Shown one piece after another: positions 11,547-22,296 of a stretch of DNA of 64,000 nucleotides (its first letter is position 1; each line of letters starts with the position of its first letter). The position numbers and the translations under genes are program-made. The DNA comes from Diphasiastrum complanatum (lineage: Eukaryota; Streptophyta; Lycopodiopsida; Lycopodiales; Lycopodiaceae), in contig CM055108.1 in assembly GCA_029204225.1 (NCBI GenBank), forward strand, positions 17,703,779-17,767,778, written 5' to 3'. The notes beneath the pieces were generated by a model. The model ran no database searches and was not told the DNA's origin. It was given only the letters and a program-made list of their open reading frames with translations.

Positions 11547-12425
11547 TTAATTTAGTACAACTACATCATCCTTTGCACCATCATCAATAACGGGAGGCTG
11601 AAGCCTTGCCCTAGCCAGTATACTCAGGATAATTTCTTGTCTAAATCTGTACACCTGGTTTGATGTGTACTCAGGAAGTGTAAACTGCAAAATAGAACAT
11701 TCATGTATTAGTAATGGCCAATAACATCACCAGAATAGAGAACTAATCATGATTCCAAAATAAGAGTAAACAAAATTTATTACCTTAGAAATATCAACAT
11801 CTTGTTGAAGGATGAACCACTCAAAAAACAACTTGGCATTTTACAATGTGTACCACCCACAGTTGAATGAATCATTTTGCTGGGGTGACTGCAAAATAAT
11901 TCAACACACAAGAAATCAATTATGAAACAGAATGAATTAGATTGAGAATATTTAGAATACTGATTTCAAAATGCTATTAAGAAAGACAGAGTTTACCTCC
12001 AAGCTGGCGATCTGCCAGTTCACGGAATGGGGAACGTCTGTAGGAATATATTTACTTAGATATGGAATGTATATATCTACATCCTTATGTGTATTTCTCG
12101 CCGAATTCATCTTGACACAAAAACATTTGATAATATTATTTACAGATTTCTTAGTAGAAATCAGGTTTAAACTCCAGTGGTCACTACAAAATAAGATTGA
12201 AATTTCTTTAGTTGCAATTCTGAGAACTATTTTCATTGACAATGCCAATGTTAATGCATAAAACAGCAAGAAGAATTTAATATAACTTACTTTGTATGAT
12301 AAGGTATGAGCAGATACTTTGTTGTTGGTGTGAATCCACTTGTCAAACACTGTGACAATGTGTCATTGTTCTCCTTGAAGGCCTGAAGCAGGAAGTTACT
12401 CTGCACCAACAACTCATTTGATGAA
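11547..12425 (-). pseudogene. C48 Ulp1-like cysteine protease, 3' exons (copy 1)
   Basis: Minus strand, downstream of the element E insertion. Exon part 12425-12291 ends LLIPYHT, donor AAA|GTAAGT. Exon 12183-11997 supplies NDHWSLNLIS, the catalytic His-Trp motif of Ulp1/SENP peptidases. Exon 11888-11784 supplies PQQNDSFNCGWY, the Gln-(x)n-Cys-Gly active-site motif. Exon 11684-11547 ends VVVLN and TAA. All introns are GT..AG and the exons join in frame (phases 2, 0, 0). Family role: thiol proteases removing SUMO/ubiquitin-like proteins or processing polyproteins. One TAA interrupts the active-site exon just after the Cys motif, so this copy is inactive. Copy 2 has the same exon borders. Confidence 0.85.
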
Positions 12426-13107
12426 TGTAAAAATTACAACAAATAAGGATCCTAAAACACTTGAAATGATGAGGAAAACAATAGATTATGATTTCATAAG
12501 ATTAGCACAAGTTGAACCATCAAAATCCATCAAAAATCTATGCTTGAACCTCACTAAATGGCCCAAATCCTTGAAGAAGGCTTCACACGTGTGAAAGTAC
12601 GGCCTCCCACAGTCTGAGTACTGTACACCAGACCTACATTCAATCCTATAATCATTAGTAATCACAAGTACTCAAACAATTATGAACATAGAGAGCAATT
12701 GCACCATTATGAGAGAAAAAACATGAAATTGCTTGATTGATTTTGGTGAGATATCATCACCTATATATACATGATCCATCACGATTTTGGGCAGGTATGA
12801 GTAGCCCTAAACCTATCCCTAATGCTAATTTTGGTGGATCTTTCATCCCTACCAAGTTAGGGCTGTAATCTTGGAGATCCCTCAACAATGCAAAAATTAC
12901 CAAAAATAGCTCCTATTTTTTCTCCCTTGTATCTAAGCATAATTTGGACTCATTCCAAAGGTTCTAACACTTAGGTCTACTTGAGAGCATCCTTATGAAT
13001 GGAATCCTATGCTATTTGACACGTGTGACAAGCCACATCATGACCATCTAACTATTTACAAGTCATATGATCAAAACTAGTCAAGCTAGAATTGTGAATT
13101 TTTAACA
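12426..13107 (-). repeat. 3' LTR of element E
   Basis: 682 bp, pairs with 17901-18582. Carries the palindrome TTCACACGTGTGAA near 12583-12596 and a second CACGTG near 13020. Confidence 0.93.
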
Positions 13108-13190
13108 CTCCTCCTCACTATCTAGCTTGGTTCAATCATTGCTTTACTAATCACTCCAAGTGATGATCTGAACTTCATAAAAGGTGTCTA

Positions 13191-16100
13191 TTAAAGTGGT
13201 TTAGTAAGTAGATCAGCTACACATTCATTGCTTGGAACATGCTCCAAAGCAATCTCCTTGGCTTGCACCATTTCTCTCACAAAGTGATGGCATATCTCAA
13301 TGTGCTTAGATCTTGCATGGAAGATTGGGTTAGATGCAAGGTGTTGGCTCGATATATTGTCATTGTAGATGACTGGTGCCTCCTTTGAATCCATGATCTT
13401 TAGTTCCACCAATAATCTCTTGATCCAAAGTACCTCCTTTGTAGTGGTTGTCAAAGCTTTGTACTCGGCCTCGGTTGAAGATAGAGATATAGTTTCTTGC
13501 TTTTTTGAAAGCCATGAAACCACACCTTCTCCTATGAAAGTTGAATAGGCACTTGTTGATTTCCTATCCCTCTTGTCCCCTGCAAAATCTGAATCACTAA
13601 ATGCATGAAGGTTAATCACATCTCCTCTATATAGAATCCCAAAATCCAATGTACCCGAGATGTATCTTAGAATCCTCTTAGCCTCTTTCCAATAGATATT
13701 CAATGGCTTTTGCATGGATTGGCTCAACCTACATACACTAAAGCTAAGATCTGGTCTAGTTATAGTGATCCACATTAAGGAACCTATAAGTTGCCTAAAC
13801 AAAGTGATGTCCATGAAGGATCTTTCATCATCTTCATTTGGCACTTTTACATCTTGCTCCATTGGTGTGTCAACACTTTTGCATACTTCCATCTTAAACT
13901 TCTTCAAAAGACTTTGAGCATAGTTTACTTGACTTATAAAGATAAAATCAGACCCTCTAAGTACTTCTATGCCTAAGATGAAGTGAAGACACCCTAGATC
14001 TACCATCTTGAACTCTGAGGATAGATCTATCTTGATTTTTTCAATACCATCAACACTATTTCCATAATGATGATGTCATCTACATAAATGAGTAAAAGTA
14101 CAATACCAACATCATCAAACTTAATGTAAAGAGTGGGATCATATTCACTTTGAACAAAAGAAAGTGAAATAAGATAGCAATGTAGTCTTGAATTCCAAGA
14201 TCTCGAGGCTTGCTTCAAGCCATAGATGCTTCTTTGGAGATGGCATACTTTGTTCTCCATTCCATGCTTGATGAACCCTTGTGGCTGCTCCATATAGATA
14301 GCCTCTTCCAAAAAACCATTCAAGAAAGCATTAGAGACATCCATTTGACATAGAATCCATCCAAAATGTGATGCAAGTGCAATGATTAGCCTTATTGTGA
14401 CCACCTTGGCCACAGGTGCAAAAGTTTCCTCATAGTCTATCCCTCTCTCTTGAGCATAACCTTTTGCAACTAATCTTGCTTTATGTTTGTTAACACTCCC
14501 ATTTGCATTCAACTTAAGCTTGAAGACCCACTTGCATCCTATTACATTCCTTTGAGGTCTCTCAACAAGCAACCAAGTTTCATTCTCAATCAAGGCATCA
14601 TACTCATCCAACATAGCTTTATACCATTCTTTGGAGTTCAATGCATCTTCAACATTAGATGGTTCTTCAAAACTAGATAAAGCATAAGAAGTGGATGAGA
14701 TACCCTCAACTTGCTGTCCTTTGCCTTGATATGTGAGCCTTGATGGCTCCACTTTTGCCCTTGAAGATCTCCTTGGTGTGATAGGTGGGTTTGGTGCTTG
14801 CTCCTCCATGAGCTCCTCCTCAAAACCAAGATCTTGCTCCTCGGCCATCTTCCTCTTGATTGTTGGAGCACTTGAGCCTTCTTCAAGCATATGCATATGA
14901 TGTTCATCAAAGATGACATCCCTTGAAACAACAAATTTGTTTAAGGATGGGAGATAGACTTTGTAGCCCTTGCTTGAGCTTGCATATCCAAGCATGATCC
15001 CTCTTGTGGAAGATGGATCCTCCTTGGTTCTTGTTTCCAATGGCACATGCACATAACATATACACCCAAAAACTTTCAAGTGATTAAGATTGGGTTTCTT
15101 TCCATACAACATCTCATAAGGAGTTTTGTCTTCAATTGCTTTGCAAGACACCCTATTCATCAAGTAGTTTGCACATACAAGAGACTCACCCCAAAAGGAT
15201 TTGGGCAAACAAGCATCTAATCTTAAAGCCTTAGAACATTCACATAATGTTCTATTCCTTCTTTCAGCAACTCCATTTTGTTGAGGAGTGTAAGGACAAG
15301 AAGTCTCTTTCTTGATCCCTTCCTCCTCACAAAAGGCCTTGAACTCATTGGAGATGAATTCTCCACCATTGTCACTTCTAAGAATCTTGATGCTATGATT
15401 ATGATGCTTTTCCACAAACAACTTGAACTTTACAAAAGTATCAAATACTTGAGACTTGAAGGAAAGTAAGAACACCCAACAATATCTTGAGTAGTCATCA
15501 ATGAAGGTTAAAAACATGGATGAACCTCCATTAGATTTGGTGCTAGCAATTTGCACATCCGAGTGTATGAGTTCAAGAGGATGAGATGACTTTGTGATGG
15601 AGTTAGGAAACACCTTCTTATGTGCCTTGGATAAGGCACAAGCTTCACAAACCTTGTTTTCCTTCCCAATAGACCTTGGTAGGCCTAAATCATACTCCTC
15701 CTTGATCATAGCCTCCATGGAACCCGAGTTGACATGTCCAAGTCTTTTGTGCCATAAAGTAAAAGTAGATATCTTGCTCTTCTCGGCCAACATGACAACA
15801 TTAGTATCCACAAATGCATCCAACTTATAAAGTTTTCCAAGTCTAGTGCCCTTAGCCACTATCCTATCCTTCTTCTTGATGAAACATTCATTTGAAGCAA
15901 AGTCAACATTGAAACCATTGTCTACCATTTGGCCAACACTTAGTAGATTCTTTGTTATTGTAGGAATGTACAAAACACCTTCTATGTTGATCTTTTTGGA
16001 AGATCCTAAGCAAAGGGGAATTCTACCAACTCCTTCAATCTTACAAGCTTCATCATTTGCTGTATAGATAGACTTCATAGGTCCATCATAAGATAAGAGA

Positions 16101-17089
16101 GAAGAGAAAAACTCCCTTTTACTAGTCATGTGTGAACTAGCACCCGAGTCAATCCACCAAGGATCTTCTCCTTTGAAGCTTGTTGAAGAAAATATGGACA
16201 TCATGAGAGAGTCCTCATGTGAACTCTCCTCCTCCTCCTCTTTGATCATGTTGGCTTGGCTTTGATCTTGCTTCCTCTTGAAGCATTCCGAGGCATAATG
16301 CCCCATCTTGCTACAATAGTAGCACTTCACCTTTGATTTGTCCTTCTTGACTTTGGTGGTTGATGGAGATGCCTTTAAGGGTCCTTCTTGATCCTCAAGC
16401 TTTGTAGACTTCTTGAATGTTGATACTTTGCCTTTGGACTTGCCTTTGCCTTTGGTGAAGAGAGCTTGGTCATCTCCACCTTGGATGGAAAGCCTATCCA
16501 TCCTCTCTTGCATTTGGCTCCTTCTTGATTCCTCAACCATGAGTGTGCCTTGGAGTTCTTCAAGTATGGGTAGCTTACCCATAATTGCATATCCCTGAAC
16601 CAAATTGTCAAATTCAAAGCTTAGTCCATTCAATATGAGTTGAACAAGCTCTTCATCCTTGATAGGATCACCTATAAAGGCTAGCTCTTTGTTCAATTCC
16701 TTTACTCTTAGGACAAAAGTATGTGCACTCTCTCCTTTCTTTTGATAGCTTCTATAGATTTGATTCTTCAAAGCTAACATTCTAGTTTGGTTCTTGGATT
16801 CATAGACCTTTTGCAAAGTCTCCCAAGCATCTTGAGCTGAAGTGCAATCTCCTACCTCTCTTAAGAGTTCATTTGCAACATTCATTTTTATGCAATGTAG
16901 TGCAACATTGCACCTCTTGATGTATTTGGCTTTTTCTTGAGGATGAATAGGTTCACCCTCCTTACCATTTACAATTTCCATCATATCTTGCATGATCATG
17001 ATAGATTCCATTCTAACTTTCCGTATGGAATACTTAGTTTTGTTAAGCCTTTCATTGGTATCCAAAAGATATGCATTTATAGATGCCAT
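13191..17089 (-). pseudogene. Copia gag-pol of element E, one frameshift
   Basis: ATG at 17089 (MASINAYLLDTNERLN). Domain order is Gag/UBN2 (about residues 15-200), zinc knuckle CYYCSKMGHYASEC, aspartic protease WWIDSGASSHMT, integrase with HSDVQ, RSDNGGEF and QQNGVAERRNRT, reverse transcriptase with IYVDDIII, and RNase H with SDSDFAGD and SSTEAEYKAL, i.e. Ty1/copia order. The frame breaks right after the YVDD motif (near 14058), where one G appears missing; the other frame continues from 14006 to a stop at 13191. Everything else is open, so decay is minimal. It would have made one polyprotein of about 1300 residues. Confidence 0.93.
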
Positions 17090-17888
17090 CTAGTCTCCTA
17101 ATCAAGGACTTGACACAAATGAAGGTTACTTCTATTGATTTTATTGAAGGTCTATCTTATCCCACTTCTTAGGGACCTGAAAAGATCAGTAATAGACTTC
17201 CTATAAAGATCTAAGAATGATCTCTAACAAAATCAGATCATAGAATACTAGAAACAATGCACTTGCTTGATTGAAGTAGACAATACTAGTAGAATTGCCC
17301 CTCTTTCTATAAAGAACATTAAAGCTTCCAAATGATCTAATCAAGAGTGAATTTCAGCAACCTAATATACTTCCAAAATCACTTGTAAAAGAGCTAAATG
17401 GAACTTAATGAGGATGCAACACAATCTACTATCCAATCACAAGCAAAAAATGATCAAAATTGATGAAAAATTGATCTAATTTGGTGCATAAGTCAAGCAA
17501 TGGTTGGACTGAACCTAAATCACTTTAGGAGGTGCCTACTACACCTTAGAACAGCCTTGAAGAGTCCCCAAAACTCTGATCTTCCCTCTCCTTGAATGCT
17601 AGAAAGCCTCCTCTATGAAAACACCTCCAAAACTCGCTTAGAAATCAATGCTTGGAGCAAGCAAAACTTGCTATCTTGGTAATGTGAATTGAAGTCAACT
17701 TTGCCTCTGGTTTTAGACACCTAAACACCTGCAAATGAAGTCACACAACACCAATCTCCAATGTATTTGACTCACTTTGAGTTCTAGAATCAATACTAGA
17801 TGCTAAGATCCAATCTACACAAGATTTAGATCAAAAATTGTGATCAAATTGAATGAAAACCAAGGATTTAGCTCATTTCAACCTTTAG

Positions 17889-17900
17889 GCTCTGATACCA
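17889..17900 (-). promoter_or_regulatory. Primer-binding site of element E
   Basis: TGGTATCAGAGC on the minus strand, directly next to the LTR end; complementary to the 3' end of initiator tRNA-Met. Confidence 0.9.
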
Positions 17901-18582
17901 TGTAAAAATTACAGCAAATAAGGATCCTAAAACACTTGAAATGATGAGGAAAACAATAGATTATGATTTTATAAGATTAGCACAAGTTGAACCATCAAAA
18001 TCCATCAAAAATTTATGCTTGAACCTCACTAAATGGCCCAAATCCTTGAAGAAGGCTTCACACGTGTGAAAGTACGGCCTCCCACAATCTGAGTACTGTA
18101 CACCAGACCTACATTCAATCCTATAATCATTAGTAATCACAAGTACTCAAACAATTATGAACATAGAGAGCAATTGCACCATTATGAGAGAAAAAACATG
18201 AAATTGCTTGATTGATTTTGGTGAGATATCATCACCTATATATACATGATCCATCATGATTTTGGGCAGGTATGAGTAGCCCTAAACCTATCCCTAATGA
18301 TAATTTTGGTGGATCTTTCATCCCTACCAAGTTAGGGTTGGAATCTTGGAGATCCCTCAACAATGCAAAAATTACCAAAAATAGCTCCTATTTTTTCTCC
18401 CTTGTATCTAATCATAATTTGGACTCATTCCAAAGGTTCTAACACTTAGGTCTACTTGAGAGCATCCTTATGAATGGAATCCTATGCTATTTGACACGTG
18501 TGACAAGCCACATCATGACCATCTAACTATTTACAAGTCATATGACCAAAACTAGTCAAGCTAGAATTGTGAATTTTTAACA
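17901..18582 (-). repeat. 5' LTR of element E
   Basis: 682 bp. A TATATATA box lies near 18237-18244 (minus). The 14-bp palindrome TTCACACGTGTGAA is at 18057-18070, downstream of that box in element sense. Confidence 0.93.
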
Positions 18583-19042
18583 ATGAATCTCTTGCAATGT
18601 CATATTGCAAGAGTGTAAGCCCGGACTCTATCACAGGATCACTGATAGAAGCCCGTCTGTCTTTGAGATCCAAGCAATCTAGAACTCTAAAATTAATACT
18701 AAAATCAAGCTCATCTAGTCTAAAACAAAAAGGAGTACCAATTGTATCTATAGCATCCGATATGTCTTTCTCAAATTTAAGATAATCATCCGAATCTATA
18801 TATGTACAAAAATTTGGAGGAGGAGGAGAAGGTGGTGGATGTGTAGTATCTACAGCAATTATAGGAGTATCCAAAACATAGGTAGCTATATTTACAGCAT
18901 TATCAACAACAGCATTATCTACAATGGATTCTGGGATAGGCTTCACAGAATCTGAAGTGTTAGGCTTCACTTTCTTAGGAGCATGCTTGGGGGCTGTCTG
19001 CTTCCTAGGACAACCTATCAGAAAGATAGGTACTGTAGGTAC
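18583..19042 (-). pseudogene. Ulp1-like protease, 5' part and basic linker (copy 1)
   Basis: Minus-strand frame open from 19042 to the element E insertion at 18583, and continuing in frame across it into the catalytic exons. It begins with a basic linker (CPRKQTAPKHAPKK), then an acidic/proline-rich stretch (PPPSPPPPNF), then a globular block with DRRASISDPVIESGLTLL that matches ISDPVVEAGLMYFV in copy 2. No ATG occurs in this frame between the upstream stop (19043-19045) and the catalytic part, so the protease has no obvious start of its own. The same frame class holds the upstream H3-like N-terminus, which argues for a fusion. Confidence 0.72.
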
Positions 19043-19078
19043 CTATCCTTCTGATAGGTACCTATAGTATCTATCAGA
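19011..19078. repeat. Short imperfect repeats at the H3-protease junction
   Basis: Three imperfect units with CTATCAGAAG/A and GGTACCTA motifs, partly inverted (GGTACCTATCCTTCTGATAGG). They lie exactly where the H3-like frame must shift back to the protease frame, so slippage here could explain the second frame change. Confidence 0.6.
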
Positions 19079-19438
19079 AGCTGAAAATCCTTGGGCATTA
19101 TGGTAACCTTCTTGGTATGGATGGCAAGCAAAAAAGAATCCTAAAAAAAAAAGGCTAATATAATCTTCAGCAGCCTCTTGAAGGCACTGAAGAGCACTCG
19201 ATGTGAATCGAACGTGCTGTCCGAGATCATTTCTTGTTATGTTTCGGATAGCACGGTAGAATGGAGCTCTTGGGATCAACAAGGCTGTTGACCTCTGATA
19301 CTTGCGTATCTCAGAGGGCCACCTGCTGCGGTTGCACGTTCTAGGTCTAGCAGGTGGTGTGATGGCAACCGCAGGAGATGAGGATGAGCCAGGAGAGAAG
19401 AAGTCCCTCCTTGTCTGCTTTCTCCTATCCATGGGCAT
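19018..19438 (-). pseudogene. Histone H3-like protein domain (copy 1)
   Basis: Start at ATG 19438 ([14 protein letters not shown], recalling the RTKQTAR tail of H3). After a Ser/Pro/Arg-rich tail comes the histone fold: [20 protein letters not shown] (helix N/alpha 1), [20 protein letters not shown] (alpha 2) and, after a frame change in a run of ten T (about 19143-19152), [17 protein letters not shown] (loop 2 and alpha 3). Canonical H3 has the same blocks in the same order. LLIP and QEAAEDY are closer to centromeric H3 than to H3.1, but a CENH3 role is not implied. The shifted part ends at a TGA at 19020-19018. The frame of the first part is the frame of the downstream protease. Expected role: DNA or nucleosome binding. 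Confidence 0.86.
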
Positions 19439-20250
19439 GAACTATGTGATAGCAGACTTGTGCGTGAAGGTTAGGATGAGAAGGGAGGTATGATAAAGAA
19501 CTCGCAGAGGACCGCTATGTACGGACATAATGTACGGTATATTGGACCTATACAAGCCGAATATCAGAGATAACGATTAGATTTGAGGAAAGATGCACAA
19601 GTGCGATATGGGATGACACGTAGGCAGACATATCGGACCTGTGCGCATGGAAGGTAGTAGGAGGAATTTCGATTGTGAAGGGCGCACACAAATGCGATAT
19701 GCAGAGCGAAAAAAAAAGTGAAATTTGTGATTTTATATCGGGGTTCCCACGTGCGAAAGAACGTCCTGTCACACGTGTGGGAGTTGTACGGACAAATGTG
19801 AGAGTGACACATGTCACCCTATCACATTACACGTGTGGGATTCGTACAATCGAATGCGAGAGCGACACGTGCTTATGAGCAATCGAATGAACACGTGACA
19901 CGTGTTCAGGTGTCATTTCACACGTGTGCAGGTGTCATCTCACATGTGCATGCGCCTGTTGTCCAATTGAAAGTAGACATGTGTCATAAGTTCGTTGACC
20001 ACACGTGAGAGAATTTAGTATAAATGGCATGAAAACCGAATAATTTTTTACCTTTTGCGTTCTCAAAATTCGCGACATATCGCTTTTGTGCGCGCTCATT
20101 GCTGTCCGTTTGCTTGCAACTATACCTACTCACGCACAAGTGCGATATTCTGTATCTGTCTGTCGTACATATCTATCTTCTGCGCCATTTCGATAGTTAG
20201 TTTTGGTTCAGTTCTCCCGCGCGCACAAGTGCGATATTCACGTTACTGCC
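19439..20250. promoter_or_regulatory. Divergent promoter between the H3-like gene and gene E (copy 1)
   Basis: 812 bp between divergent start codons. Eight exact CACGTG cores lie between 19747 and 20007, most as ACACGTGT palindromes, plus several CACATGTG variants; such G-box/E-box sites bind plant bZIP and bHLH factors. A second motif, GC(G)CACAAGTGCGATAT or close variants, recurs near 19589, 19682, 20133 and 20220 and in reverse near 19630. TATA-like boxes face outward: TATAAAT at 20019 (+) and TATAAAA near 19730-19737 (-). The copy 2 promoter has the same architecture. Confidence 0.72.
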
Positions 20251-21643
20251 ATGGCCTCTTCCTCATCATCCTCACGAGAATCGGGCTTGAGTTCATTTCT
20301 GAGTGAATTTGGGATTACTGAAAACCTAGACTACTTCCACAGTCTATTCAGGCCATATCTACATGTTTTCAGGACTGCACAACCAAATTTTGACGTATTT
20401 TATGAACATTATGTCAGATTCAGAGATATACTTAGCAAGCTTGTTTTCTCCATAGGTCCACTCCAGTACATGCATTATACTGATCTTTTTCATTTCTTCC
20501 CAGCTTTTAGACATAGACTGGATAGAATGTTCACCAAATTGTTTGATCTTTTCAAAAGTAGTTCTATGTGTCCGTATTGCAACAAGAAATGTCGATTGAT
20601 TGAATATCAGAGTGGTTTCATACTTTTTCTGTTAGTTCAGATCCCAGATGATGATGAAGTTCCTATTGGTGACCCTCCTTTTGCACCCTCCTCTGTTCAG
20701 TCAACCATTAAAGATATCAGTCACTTTCTTATCGACACTCCTGATAAAAAAAGTGACTTTATTGACATAAATACTGATGTTCTCCGAGACTGTTTCATTG
20801 GCCAAAATACATCTACTGATGAATCCAAATCTATGGAGGATTCGAAATGTCTTTTCAATTTGCCTGTATATTATATTAATGATGATGTATATTTTACTAC
20901 TACTGATTTATGTAAAATTTTTGACTATCGTGAGAACGAGGTTCTATGTTTATTATCCGGCACAATTTTTGAATTCTCCGACTTTGTAGATTTTGAGACA
21001 GATGACCTTGTTGCTGGTATTGATTTTGATAATGAGGAGGGTCTTATGACCGGTGAAGAATGTCTGAATAAGACTTTATCAAATATAGCTGAGGATGGGC
21101 GAGGCAGACCATCCGATGAAGAATTCATGACATTTCAATCCCAGATGGGCTTCCCTCGTCCATCATTAATGCATTTCACTGATGATTTCACTTCAGTACG
21201 TGGTCATTATATTGATCATCCTAATCTGGTTGTTGCTGATGATGAAGAATGTGTAAGTGTTTAATCTTCCTTGTCTTTAAATGTTTTTAATCACTGAATG
21301 TGTTTTTGCTAACATATTTCCTATTGCAGGATGCTCTCATAATAGATGATTTTGCTGCGAGACGAGGTGGTTTCAGACAACACACATCCTCGTTCCAGAG
21401 GGACAGTGGACTGGGCCACTATCTTCGACATTTCTTGAAGAATGAGATTTGTATTGCTCATTCCAAGCTGAGCCCAGTCGGGGAGAGTCTTATAATGGCA
21501 GTTAAAGCTTTATCATTTTATCTAGGAGGACATAAATTTTTTAAGACAAATAAGATCATTTTTGTCAAAAGATCTTATGTTTTGAACATTTTAGGCTTTA
21601 CTGATGGGAATGTTCCTTTAAGGAGCTCCCATTATTCATTGTA
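20251..21643 (+). pseudogene. Gene E of copy 1: unknown protein, exons 1 and 2a, split by element F
   Basis: ATG at 20251 (MASSSSSSRES; the copy 2 homologue also starts MASSS, which decides the start). Exon 1 ends at 21252, intron 21253-21329 (GTAAGT..TTGCAG, phase 0), exon 2 continues to 21643, where element F is inserted. Removing F with one target duplication restores an open frame to TAG at 27631-27633, about 479 residues in all. A CPYCNKKC motif (possible zinc site) sits near residue 110; residues 130-330 are acidic. Exon 2 has FAARRGGFRQ and LGHYLRHFLKNEICIAH, matching FASRHGGLRE and LAHYLKHFLNNKICVLH in copy 2. Family unknown. Apart from the insertion no damage is visible. Confidence 0.8.
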
Positions 21644-22296
21644 TGTGAAAAACTCAGATCCAAAAGATGCTAAAGTTTCATAAAGATCTTGGCCATGGAA
21701 GTTATGCACATCTAGATTGAAAAAATGATAGAAATTGTGATGTTAAGCATACTAAACATCAACTAAACATCAAAATCTGATCATAAGCTTCCACAAACAG
21801 AAACTTGCTGTCCCTGTCCGTACTTCAGAGCCTACAACCTGCATTTCACACGTGTGAAGCCATAGCAACAAAGAAATCACAATTCTAGTGGCTAGAATGC
21901 AAGATATGAACAAAAAAGTGAGAGAGAAGAAGATGGACCTTCAAAGAGCATAACATTCATTCAATAGAATGAAAATGAGATGTGTACATACTCGTGGAGA
22001 TGGCTATTTATAGCAGCCATAGTGCCTCTTGGCCACTTGTCTTATGATAGGCTAAAATTGGGGTCCAATAGGATTCACCCATATACCTAGAAATTTGGTC
22101 AAATAGGAATGCACCAAATTATGAGCCAATAGAAGAGCTCCACACTCGACCTCCTCTAATTAATGTGACCTCAAAAGTAGTGTACACATACTTTGGGCCT
22201 CTACATACATGTATGAACCTATCTCTAACTTTTATTTGGCCATAGGCCTACAAAATCTCAAGTTAGGAAAATATTACTAGTTGACAATTTTTCACA
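21644..22296 (-). repeat. 3' LTR of element F
   Basis: 653 bp; identical by eye to 26852-27504. Its first bases supply the stop codon of gag-pol. Confidence 0.95.

Larger units (their letters stand above)
12426..18582 (-). mobile_element. Ty1/copia LTR retrotransposon E, full length
   Basis: Complete minus-strand element of 6157 bp with two 682-bp LTRs (17901-18582 upstream, 12426-13107 downstream), TG..CA ends and perfect 5-bp target duplication ATGAA (12421-12425 and 18583-18587). The LTRs differ at roughly ten positions by eye. The primer site for initiator tRNA-Met is at 17889-17900 and the polypurine tract at 13108-13118. It is inserted in an exon of the H3-protease gene of copy 1. A truncated LTR of the same family lies at 7618-8070. 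Confidence 0.96.
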
